64,000 bases of DNA from an uncultured Paludibacter sp. (GTDB taxonomy: Bacteria; Bacteroidota; Bacteroidia; Bacteroidales; Paludibacteraceae): assembly GCA_937897985.1 (NCBI GenBank), contig CALCBD010000012.1, positions 23,579 to 87,578 of the forward strand, given 5' to 3'. Positions 25,860 to 34,146 of this stretch are shown piece by piece. The position numbers and the translations under genes were made by a program. Position 1 is the first letter of the stretch; each line of letters opens with the position of its first letter. Under the pieces are notes generated by a model. The model was given only the letters and a program-made list of their open reading frames with translations. It did no database searches and had not been told where the DNA came from.

Positions 25860-27824
25860 ATGAAAAAGTTAAATTTATATATTGTTACATTACTTGCACT
25901 GTTATTCCTGAGCAGTTGCGACGATCTGCTCAATTATTCTCCGGAGTTGCAGTTTACCGACGAGAATGTATGGACCAATGCCGAAGCTTTTGCTCAGGGA
26001 GCAAATAACTTTTATACTTTTCTGCCCAAAATAATGGACGACAATTTTGCAAACAGAGATAACTTCTCCGACTTACGTCTGGTGCAAAATGCTGTAAGCA
26101 ATTCGACTTATACAGTACCCGAAACAGATGATAATTACAACAGTTATTATTCAAGATTGCGGAATATCAATTACCTGTTTCAGAATGCTGAGAAATACAG
26201 TAAGCCAAATGAAATAAAACAATACGTTGCAGAAGCATATTTCTTCAGAGCTTATATTTCTTTCCTGTTTTTCCGTGATTTTGGTCCCGGCACTATTGTA
26301 AAAAAAGTTCTGAATCCTTCTTCGGATGAAGTAATGGCAGCACGGGCTACCCGCGAAGAATTTGCCAACTTTATTATTGAAGATCTGGAAGCTGCTATCA
26401 GTTCGGGTGCACTCCCCAAACAATCAGCCATCAATGGAGGTGCTACCAACGGTAGAATCACTATAGGTGCAGCCTATGCTTTATTGTCACGCGTTTGTTT
26501 GTTCGAGGGAACATGGCAGAAATATCATGTAGCCAATGGCACTAACGATGCCCGTACAACTGCTTTACTTACCAAATCCAAAGAAGCTTCTCTTTCAGTG
26601 ATGAATGATAATTCGTATGAATTATTTTACAATTCACAAATGGGCGTTGACAGTTATCGTTACATGTTCATTTTACAGAATACTGTTCCTACTAATCCGT
26701 TTGGTGTTTTAAAATCTGCTAATAAAGAATATATTCTGCGAAACAGATTTAATGAAGTAACACGCCAGTCGAATACCAACATTGTACATGCTTTTCAGTC
26801 GTTAGCCATGTCACGTGCCTTTGTCGAAAGTTTTGAAGATAACACGGGAAACCTGACTAAGCCTGATTATACATCCGACTTATACAGTTATGCTAAAAAC
26901 CGTGATCCACGATTGTCAACCACACAGGTTCCTCGCATGTCGTATTATTGGAATTATGCATCGGCACGTACCACACCAACCGACTTCTCGCCTGCTGCTT
27001 ACAGTATCATGAGTATTTTTAATAACACGTCCAATACTTATGCTTCACGGAAGTATTCGATTGATTTCAGTCAGTTGGTTACCGGCGATGGTTTTGATGT
27101 CCCTGTTATTCGTTTGGCCGAAATATATCTGAATTATGCTGAGGCCACTTTTGAACTTTCAGGCTCAATTTCGGCTAACGATTTGAATCTGTCATACAAC
27201 AAAGTACGAATACGTGCCGGCATGCCGGTCAAAACTTCTGTCACACTGAATGATATCCGCCGCGAACGAACCTGTGAGTTATTTCTTGAAGGATTCCGCT
27301 ACGATGATATCCGCCGATGGAAACTCGGTCCTCAACTTTTGGGCAAAAATCTGGATGGCCTGTACGTAGGTGGTAATTCTCCGTTTGCGAAAGTTAATGT
27401 GGCACCTAAAGTTTACAATGCACTTGCCACTCAGTGGGTTGCCCTTCGTAAAGACCAGTCACTGGATGCACGTACCAATATTGCAGCCAATCCTGATACT
27501 ATCATGTGTTTGTGTGCACCCGGCGATATCCTGAACTATTCCGAAGCACAAAACCTGAAACGCTTTGCACGTGACACAAACGGGAACATAATTATGTCGG
27601 CCGGAAATCCAACGTACGCTTCAACTGCTACTTACGTAAAATCCGATCCGCGTTCGGCTCTTACGGCAGCAGCCGGCAGCGGTTTAATTTCGAACGACGG
27701 ATTCTGGGTTTTTGAAAAAGCTGACGCCAGAATTTTCACGAACAAATATTATCTGAAGCCAATACCAACAGCGCAAATCGCTCTGAATCCGGCATTGGTA
27801 CAAAACCCCGAATGGAATAATTAA
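25860..27824 (+). CDS. susD: SusD/RagB-type surface glycan-binding lipoprotein
   Basis: 654 aa. Lipoprotein signal with Cys20 (LLALLFLSSCDD), acidic residues after the Cys as in surface-exposed Bacteroidetes lipoproteins. Helical TPR-like SusD fold: EAYFFRAYISFLFFRDFGPG near the N-terminal third, and the C-terminal hallmark VIRLAEIYLNYAEATFE...LNDIRRERTCELFLEGFRYDDIRRWK. It binds the glycan and acts as the lid of the SusC barrel. It is somewhat longer than most SusD proteins (about 550 aa) because of an insert between about 555 and 630. Directly follows susC and is followed by a hairpin. Confidence 0.96.
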   Translation: MKKLNLYIVTLLALLFLSSCDDLLNYSPELQFTDENVWTNAEAFAQGANNFYTFLPKIMDDNFANRDNFSDLRLVQNAVSNSTYTVPETDDNYNSYYSRLRNINYLFQNAEKYSKPNEIKQYVAEAYFFRAYISFLFFRDFGPGTIVKKVLNPSSDEVMAARATREEFANFIIEDLEAAISSGALPKQSAINGGATNGRITIGAAYALLSRVCLFEGTWQKYHVANGTNDARTTALLTKSKEASLSVMNDNSYELFYNSQMGVDSYRYMFILQNTVPTNPFGVLKSANKEYILRNRFNEVTRQSNTNIVHAFQSLAMSRAFVESFEDNTGNLTKPDYTSDLYSYAKNRDPRLSTTQVPRMSYYWNYASARTTPTDFSPAAYSIMSIFNNTSNTYASRKYSIDFSQLVTGDGFDVPVIRLAEIYLNYAEATFELSGSISANDLNLSYNKVRIRAGMPVKTSVTLNDIRRERTCELFLEGFRYDDIRRWKLGPQLLGKNLDGLYVGGNSPFAKVNVAPKVYNALATQWVALRKDQSLDARTNIAANPDTIMCLCAPGDILNYSEAQNLKRFARDTNGNIIMSAGNPTYASTATYVKSDPRSALTAAAGSGLISNDGFWVFEKADARIFTNKYYLKPIPTAQIALNPALVQNPEWNN

Positions 27825-27833
27825 ACATAATAC

Positions 27834-27872
27834 AACATCTCTTCTGCTGCCATTGTGAGCAGAAGGGGTGTT
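27834..27872 (+). terminator. Intercistronic hairpin after susD
   Basis: A 15-bp stem pairs 27834-27848 with 27858-27872 (core CTTCTGCT/AGCAGAAG, with two G-U pairs outward) around a 9-nt loop. No strong T-run follows. Because the next gene has no obvious promoter of its own, this more likely acts as a partial terminator or RNA-stability element separating high susCD expression from the downstream gene. Confidence 0.6.
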
Positions 27873-27922
27873 TAATTCAACAATATCAAGAAAAATTAAT
27901 TCACTTTTTAAAATTATAAATC

Positions 27923-28900
27923 ATGAAAAAAATTACTCAAATTTCAGTTTTAGCAGCCCTGATTTTTATCGGAACTTTAAATGCAAATGCACAATGGCGC
28001 TGGAATCCAAATGACTGGGAAACGCAACATGCAGCACAGGGAGTTACTACAAGCGTAAGCACTGATAACAAAACATTTATAGTAAAACCCTATGCCAACA
28101 GTACCACCGATCTGACTGCACGACGTGGCGATATCAGGTTTAAAAAAGATGTAAAACTACTCGAAACCGAACCTTTTGTAGCTGTTTATATGCAGTTTAA
28201 AAATGTAACTCTCTCACTGGCCGACTGGAAATTCGATTATATTGTTCAACAGCAAACTGCACTTGCCTACGACGAGACAACACAGGCTTATACCTGGGGA
28301 TTAAATGACTTTAGCTATGGAGGCCGGAAAGATAAAATTTCATCTCTGAAAGGAGTAACAGCAATGTGTTATACCAGCGATGGTGCTGACGATTTATGGA
28401 TATTTGACATGACTGCCGGTGCTCCTTTTGAAGACGCCTGGCTCGGAAACGGAGATCGCATGGTTCCGTATGCTCCTGCCTGGGTTCGTACGGGCACAGG
28501 TGTTGGCGCCAAACAAACAAGAAGCTGGCTGGGATTTGTTTGTATAGGTACAGGTGCTACCACCAATCCAACCTTCAATCTGAAATATTGTGCTACAGCA
28601 AAGGCTGTTAATGATGTGATGGGAAATATTGAAACTTATTTGAATGGCGAAGGTGGGCAGGAAGTTCGCGATGGCGATGAGCTTGCCGTTAAATCTGTCA
28701 GATACAATAAAGCCATCATATTTTCAGGCGAAGGTCATATTATTTCACCAAACGCTGTGTCGATGGAAGCATATAGCGTCAGCGGGTCAAAAATTAAAGA
28801 AGTAAATTCAAACCGTATGGAGCTGGAAGCCGGAATTTATCTCATTAAAGTTACAAACTTCAACAACGAGGTAACGCTCGGCAAAGCTATTGTTCGATAA
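27923..28900 (+). CDS. Secreted T9SS protein in the SusE/F position; function unknown
   Basis: 325 aa. Signal peptide about 1-24 (VLAALIFIGTLNANAQ). The body (about 25-235) is beta-rich with many aromatic residues (WRWNPNDWETQ, WKFDYIVQQQTA, YTWGLNDFSYGG), suggesting a carbohydrate-binding beta-sandwich. The last ~70 residues (SVRYNKAIIFSGEG...AYSVSGSKIKEV...GIYLIKVTNF) form a type A T9SS sorting domain. Position directly after susCD is where surface glycan-binding proteins are normally encoded, but those are usually lipoproteins; this one would be carried by T9SS instead. I do not recognise a named family for the body. Confidence 0.75.
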   Translation: MKKITQISVLAALIFIGTLNANAQWRWNPNDWETQHAAQGVTTSVSTDNKTFIVKPYANSTTDLTARRGDIRFKKDVKLLETEPFVAVYMQFKNVTLSLADWKFDYIVQQQTALAYDETTQAYTWGLNDFSYGGRKDKISSLKGVTAMCYTSDGADDLWIFDMTAGAPFEDAWLGNGDRMVPYAPAWVRTGTGVGAKQTRSWLGFVCIGTGATTNPTFNLKYCATAKAVNDVMGNIETYLNGEGGQEVRDGDELAVKSVRYNKAIIFSGEGHIISPNAVSMEAYSVSGSKIKEVNSNRMELEAGIYLIKVTNFNNEVTLGKAIVR

Positions 28901-29013
28901 AATATCACAAAGCAACTGAATCAAAAGTAAATTTAAGATAAAGAGATTCTGTATTGCATGTGTTGTTTCATAAAACCGGGCATGTATTAGTAAAAAAAAA
29001 CTGTAAATAAAGC

Positions 29014-29057
29014 ACATTTCAGGATTTGCTGCAAAACGGTTATTTACCCTGAAATGT
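29014..29057 (+). terminator. Probable terminator of the sigma-susCD unit
   Basis: Perfect 10-bp inverted repeat ACATTTCAGG (29014-29023) / CCTGAAATGT (29048-29057) with a 24-nt loop, followed by CTTTTATC. It lies 113 bp after the stop of the gene at 28900 and before the promoter at 29099. Confidence 0.5.
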
Positions 29058-29098
29058 CTTTTATCCTCATTGTATTTTACTTTATGTTTATGATAATT

Positions 29099-29106
29099 TA
29101 CTTTTG
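29099..29106 (+). promoter_or_regulatory. -7 promoter element for the T9SS lyase unit
   Basis: TACTTTTG is a perfect TAnnTTTG match, 28 bp before the ATG at 29135. No -33 box at the expected distance. It follows the hairpin at 29014-29057, supporting a new transcription unit here. Confidence 0.55.
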
Positions 29107-29134
29107 ATACAGTCACCGAATACAAATTTAAAAA

Positions 29135-31996
29135 ATGAAAAAATTTTTATTATTCTTTTCTTTTTTGCTTCTATGCATTATTGTGTCGGGCGAAAGCAAA
29201 ACATTTGTTCACCCCGGTATTTCACACAAAAAATCGGATTTGGACAGGTTTAAGGCCATGGTTCAGGCTAAAATCGACCCGTGGTATACTTCATTTCTGA
29301 CATTGTCTAAAGAATCCAATGCACAATATACCTATTCGGTAAGAGGTAACAAATCCTTCACAACTGTCACACAGGATGGATTAAATTACAGTGCATTGTC
29401 GGCTGATGTGAAGGCTGCTTACCTGAATGCAATAATGTGGACAGTTACCGGCGATGTTCGTCATGCCGATAAAGCCGTTGAAATACTGAATGCATGGCAG
29501 AATCTAACCTGTTTTACAGGTGGAGGTACAGAATCGCTGAATGCAGGACGTGTAGCCTGGCAATTGATTGAAGCCGCTGAAATTATAAAAAGCACATATT
29601 CCGGCTGGTTACCTGCTGATATTCAGAAGTTCAGCAATATGCTCGTTTATCCGGGATATTCAAATACTGCAGTCCCGGCTTCATTGAATGCAAACAACGG
29701 AACATTCTACTGGAGAGTATATCAGGGCGACTGTGCCCGTCACGGTAATCAGGATTTATTCGGCTGGCGGGTTGTAATGTCGATGGGGATTTTTCTCGAC
29801 AACGAAATAATGTACGACAGGGCGCTGCGCTATTTTACCGGCTTACCACATCGTCCCGACGACCTTCCTTATGTATCCGGTCCTCCTGTAAATTCAAATT
29901 CACCAACATCCTCGAGTGAGTATTTCCTTGTATATAGCCGTAATGGTGAACAAAATACCATTCCTGATTATGGATACGACGGAGTACTTACCAATTACAT
30001 CTGGGAAAACGGACAATGTCAGGAAAGTTCACGCGATCAGGATCACGCTATCCTCGGTCTTGGATTGATCTCATCGCTGGCCGAAATGGCATGGAATCAG
30101 GGTTCGGATGTCTATGGCATGTTCGACAACAGAATTCTGAAAGGATACGAATGGGCATTACGATACAATGTATCCAATAATTATTCATTCCCCGACCAAC
30201 CAACGTCGTGGGAACCCACTGTTGAATCGGGTGAGTTTATTCAGCGCAGAGACAGGACAGGAAGATGGTATTCGCTGAAAGTAAACCCGCATTACGAAGG
30301 AGATTTTGTCGGTTTCAGTCGTGGAAATTTCAGAGCCGACAAGCGCCCTGTGTATGAAGTTGCTCTGGCCCATTATGATGTTCGCATGGGTCTGAATCCG
30401 GATTTAATGAAATGGACCAAACGTGCACTTGAAATTTCGAATCAGGAAGTAGGTTATGAAACTTCGGGATGGTCACTCGATCATTTAGGCTGGGGCGGAC
30501 TGACTTTTCACAGAACTGCATGGATGACCGGTGATCCTGTACATTTTGAAAACGGAAAACCTGTTTACGAAATGCCTGAAATTCCGTGTACAATCAGTGC
30601 AGTCAACTATGATTACTTTACTGCAGATGGACAGAACCACACCTACTACGATCAGACCCCGACAAATTCAGGTGCTGTCTACCGTACCGATGCTGTTGAC
30701 ATTTCAGCCGGTGATAATGGTTTTGTAGTAAATGAGATGCAAAATGGTGAATGGTTGAGTTACACTTTCAAAGTGCCGGTCGATGGTGAATATCACATCC
30801 TGTTGCGACACAATACAACCGGAAGCGGTGCAAAAATGAAAATCAGTGTAGATAACGAATTACAGTTAGAACAAACACTTCCGCTTACCAACGGTTATGC
30901 AGAAACTTCGATGGGAGGTCTGCAACTGGCAAAGGGAGCAAAAGTGATGCGGATTTATGTTACAGGTGCCGGCAATGTTACAGCCCTGAGTCAGATTAAA
31001 ATAATACTTAATCCGAATGCCACGAAGAAAATTAACTTTTCTGCTGCATTAAACAGTTCAAATCAGGCGGTACTGAACTGGTCGTTCGAAAACATTATTC
31101 CTGCCAATTTGCGGATATTCAGGTCAGCTACAAATGATTTCAATTCAGCCACTGCTATAAAGACTTTGTCAAACGATATAATCACATTTACCGATGCAAC
31201 TGTAAACGCCAAAACACCGGCATATTATTATTGGTTGGTATGCGACGAAGCCGGAACTCAACTCAAATCAGAAGTTTCGGCTGTATCGTGGGGATATTTC
31301 CTTGATAATTTTGCAAATCCTGCCACAGCTCTGTGGAGTGTGGTAAACGGCACAGGTTCAGTTTCAAATAATGTTTTGAACATCAACACCTATTCTTCAG
31401 GCAAAGCATACCTCAGCCGTACCGGTGGGATAACGTTACATGCAGGAAATTACCCGATACTTGCTTTTAAAATGGACTCACCGTCCGGAACTTCAATTGC
31501 ACTTCACAGTGCTGTGAGCAGTATCCTGGGAGGCGGGAGCAATTTACAAACCGGCATACTGAACAATAATGTGTATTATTATGATTTACGGAATATGGGA
31601 TTTGTATCATCATCGGGCACAAAAATGGTTCCGGTCGACAGTATCTTTTCAAGCACCTATTTTCAGATCAGAATGACTGTTACAAGCTCAAACCCATCGG
31701 CATTAAGCTGGATTGGTACCTTTAAATCAGTAAATGATTTATCACAGTTCATTTATTCGGGTGTGAAATCGCTGACCGAATCGGGTATTTCATTTTCACA
31801 AACAGGAAAAAAACTTGTATTAAGTTCCATTAATGAACCTTTTCAGCTTAGAGTTTTCAATATCACCGGACAACTGATTTCAGAAAATTCAATTACAGGT
31901 TCTGATTCCGGGATTTCATTTCCCGGTAAAGGAATTTACATTATTTCATTAAGAGGAAAGAATCAAAATATTTCACAAAAAATTATCGTTAACTAA
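29135..31996 (+). CDS. T9SS-exported alginate-lyase-like (alpha/alpha)-toroid polysaccharide lyase with CBM6-like module
   Basis: 953 aa. Signal peptide about 1-20. Residues about 22-470 form a helical toroid of the alginate_lyase (PL5/PL38-like) type: HPGISHKKSDLDRFKAMVQAKIDPW at the start, GRVAWQLIEAAEIIK, and RDQDHAILGLGLISSLAEMAW around 299. Next come a CBM6-like jelly roll (about 485-630; YYDQTPTNSGAVYRTDAVDI, GEWLSYTFKVPVDGEYHI), an Fn3-like domain (about 635-720), a further beta-sandwich (about 725-870) and a type A T9SS sorting domain (FQLRVFNITGQLIS...GIYIISLRGKN). It probably cleaves a uronic-acid polysaccharide on the cell surface by beta-elimination, feeding unsaturated products to SusCD and the GH88. 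The exact PL family and substrate are not certain. Confidence 0.8.
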   Translation: MKKFLLFFSFLLLCIIVSGESKTFVHPGISHKKSDLDRFKAMVQAKIDPWYTSFLTLSKESNAQYTYSVRGNKSFTTVTQDGLNYSALSADVKAAYLNAIMWTVTGDVRHADKAVEILNAWQNLTCFTGGGTESLNAGRVAWQLIEAAEIIKSTYSGWLPADIQKFSNMLVYPGYSNTAVPASLNANNGTFYWRVYQGDCARHGNQDLFGWRVVMSMGIFLDNEIMYDRALRYFTGLPHRPDDLPYVSGPPVNSNSPTSSSEYFLVYSRNGEQNTIPDYGYDGVLTNYIWENGQCQESSRDQDHAILGLGLISSLAEMAWNQGSDVYGMFDNRILKGYEWALRYNVSNNYSFPDQPTSWEPTVESGEFIQRRDRTGRWYSLKVNPHYEGDFVGFSRGNFRADKRPVYEVALAHYDVRMGLNPDLMKWTKRALEISNQEVGYETSGWSLDHLGWGGLTFHRTAWMTGDPVHFENGKPVYEMPEIPCTISAVNYDYFTADGQNHTYYDQTPTNSGAVYRTDAVDISAGDNGFVVNEMQNGEWLSYTFKVPVDGEYHILLRHNTTGSGAKMKISVDNELQLEQTLPLTNGYAETSMGGLQLAKGAKVMRIYVTGAGNVTALSQIKIILNPNATKKINFSAALNSSNQAVLNWSFENIIPANLRIFRSATNDFNSATAIKTLSNDIITFTDATVNAKTPAYYYWLVCDEAGTQLKSEVSAVSWGYFLDNFANPATALWSVVNGTGSVSNNVLNINTYSSGKAYLSRTGGITLHAGNYPILAFKMDSPSGTSIALHSAVSSILGGGSNLQTGILNNNVYYYDLRNMGFVSSSGTKMVPVDSIFSSTYFQIRMTVTSSNPSALSWIGTFKSVNDLSQFIYSGVKSLTESGISFSQTGKKLVLSSINEPFQLRVFNITGQLISENSITGSDSGISFPGKGIYIISLRGKNQNISQKIIVN

Positions 31997-32022
31997 TTAT
32001 CAAAAAGCAAATTAATAATATT

Positions 32023-33906
32023 ATGAAGCCAAAATTCTTCACCTTTATAGCAGCTGTCATAACAGCTTTTGCTCTCAGCTCAACTCTTTCGGCACAGTCA
32101 GCCGGCGATTTTGTGGCTACCACTTCGGGCGATTATAACACTGCGGCCAACTGGTCAGTCTCAAATGGTTCCGGTGGATTCACAGGCACAGCTTCGTCAG
32201 CGCCCACCACAGCCATCAATGTCTGGATTCCGGAAAATATTGTTATGACTACTGCTGCTCAGGCAAATGCACTTAATATGAATATTGCCGGAGAATTAAA
32301 CTGCGGAAATTTCACTGTGCAACTTGGTACAAATGCGGGTACAACCGCCGGAAATCTAACGATTACATCAACCGGAAAACTACGTTCGTCAAATGCTACC
32401 GGAGGTACTGTAAACAGTTTAAACATATATGGAAGCACCATTACAGTAGATGGTCAGCTCGGAGCTGCTACTGCCACAAATACTACTGCCTATAACGCAG
32501 CTTCGAATCCGAATGGCGGAGGCGGATTTCGTGTATATTGTATGGCGGTTAAAGCCAACGAAACAACTACGATCAATATCTCAGGCTCCGGAAAAATCAA
32601 TATAGCACGTTTTTATGGCTCTTCTCAAACAACTGCCTCTGCTCCTCAGGTGATCAATATTAACACCGACATTAATATCCTGAATAATAATTCAACTTCG
32701 GTTGCTGCGTTTGGAAGTATCGGGAATACAGGTGGTAGCAGCCGAACAATAAATATCAGCCCGGGTAAAACTGTAAAATTTACCGGTGATACCCCAAAAT
32801 CGTCAATGCACAGAGATGCTGTTACGGTAGGCAATTACACTTCAGGCGATTTTATTTACAACGTTGCAGGCACACTCGACATGGGGAAAGGTACCATTCG
32901 TCTTTACACTTCCTATACTTCGGGTAATTCGAAAGGCACTTTCTTAAATGTAAAGGATGGTGGTACATTGGTTGTCGGCGACACAATCAGGTTACAGCCG
33001 GGGCAGGCCAGCGGACAAATCTGCGGTATTTTCCCCGAATCAGGTTCAACTGTTAAGTTCGGACAGTCAACTTCAGCCACACAGTTCAAAAACAACATAG
33101 GAGCAGCAACAGCTGAATTTCCGGCAGTCTTTTCGAATTTAATACTCGACAATACAGCTGGTTTAATTTATCCTGTTTCATTTACTGTTAATGACCATCT
33201 GACTTTGGTCAACGGGAAAATTCTTTTGGATAACAATCATCTTACCATAGGAAATTCAGGAACTATTTCAGGGTTTTCCGGGTCAAATTTCATAGTTACC
33301 ACCGGAGAAGGAACATTGATTCAAAATGCAACTGCAGGTATAAAAAAAGAATTTCCTGTAGGTGCTGCAGCAACAAGCTACGACCCGGTTTCACTTACTC
33401 CGGCCACCGAATCTGTTTTTGCAGTCAGGGTTGGTACTAACCTGCCGGCAATAGCTCCTTCAGGCTATTCATACAACCCGAAAGCATGGAACATAACACC
33501 AGTAACAGCCTCATCAACAATTGTCGAACTTACTCCTTCGGAAGTTACGTCTGTCGCTGCAAATCATGTTATCGGGCATTATATGAACGAAACTTATACG
33601 AATATGGCTGCTGTAAAAAACGGGAATACCTACAGTGCTGTATTCAGTACTTTCTCGCCTTTTGTGACCGGCGCTACCGACTTAGGTACAGGAATTGAAG
33701 CGACAAAAAATAAGCCGGTGATAACATCCATCGGCAATCAATTAATAATCAGTGGAATAAACGCCGGAGAAATAATAACTATCATCAATGCAGCCGGACA
33801 ACAAATCAGCAGTATTGCAGCCACATCCGCCAAAACGACAATAAACTTAAACAACGGATTGTATTTTGTTAAAGTAAATCATCAGGTTCAAAAAGTAATT
33901 TTATAA
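32023..33906 (+). CDS. T9SS-secreted repeat protein, tandem paralogue A
   Basis: 627 aa. Signal peptide about 1-25. Residues about 25-385 are rich in Thr, Asn, Ser and Gly with regularly spaced short strands (LTITSTGKLRSS, VNSLNIYG, INISGSGKINIARFYGSS), as in autotransporter-like beta-solenoids (G8/strand-rich surface proteins). This part is nearly the same as in the protein at 34147-36762. Residues 385-545 are different from that paralogue (FTVNDHLTLVNGKILLDNNHLTIGNSG). A type A T9SS sorting domain ends the protein (NQLIISGINAGEIITIINAAGQQISSI...). No enzyme signature; likely a surface-displayed binding or scaffold protein. It starts 26 bp after the lyase stop and is cotranscribed; a strong terminator follows. 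Confidence 0.82.
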   Translation: MKPKFFTFIAAVITAFALSSTLSAQSAGDFVATTSGDYNTAANWSVSNGSGGFTGTASSAPTTAINVWIPENIVMTTAAQANALNMNIAGELNCGNFTVQLGTNAGTTAGNLTITSTGKLRSSNATGGTVNSLNIYGSTITVDGQLGAATATNTTAYNAASNPNGGGGFRVYCMAVKANETTTINISGSGKINIARFYGSSQTTASAPQVININTDINILNNNSTSVAAFGSIGNTGGSSRTINISPGKTVKFTGDTPKSSMHRDAVTVGNYTSGDFIYNVAGTLDMGKGTIRLYTSYTSGNSKGTFLNVKDGGTLVVGDTIRLQPGQASGQICGIFPESGSTVKFGQSTSATQFKNNIGAATAEFPAVFSNLILDNTAGLIYPVSFTVNDHLTLVNGKILLDNNHLTIGNSGTISGFSGSNFIVTTGEGTLIQNATAGIKKEFPVGAAATSYDPVSLTPATESVFAVRVGTNLPAIAPSGYSYNPKAWNITPVTASSTIVELTPSEVTSVAANHVIGHYMNETYTNMAAVKNGNTYSAVFSTFSPFVTGATDLGTGIEATKNKPVITSIGNQLIISGINAGEIITIINAAGQQISSIAATSAKTTINLNNGLYFVKVNHQVQKVIL

Positions 33907-33954
33907 ATCATTTACAAAAAGTACTTTCTGTCGGGAATTATTATTTAAAAATTC

Positions 33955-33997
33955 AGATCAGGGAACCCCGTTCATTCAGGGTTTCCTGATTTGTTTT
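33955..33997 (+). terminator. Rho-independent terminator after paralogue A
   Basis: 14-bp stem pairing 33955-33968 with 33979-33992 (core ATCAGGGAACCC / GGGTTTCCTGAT, two G-U pairs), 10-nt loop, followed by a T-rich run TTGTTTT. It ends the 29135-33906 unit or attenuates entry into the paralogue B gene. The rest of the 240-bp gap has no clear promoter consensus. Confidence 0.75.
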
Positions 33998-34146
33998 GAA
34001 AAGAACTTTGTTGCATTATCCCTGTTTTTTTTAAAAAATATTGTGAATCGCTAAGTAAAAAGCTTTTCTGTTTCGTATTGATTATCTAAAGATGTTTATT
34101 TAAACAACTTATGTTTTTTAAATCTGATAAATTTAATCACAGCAAT

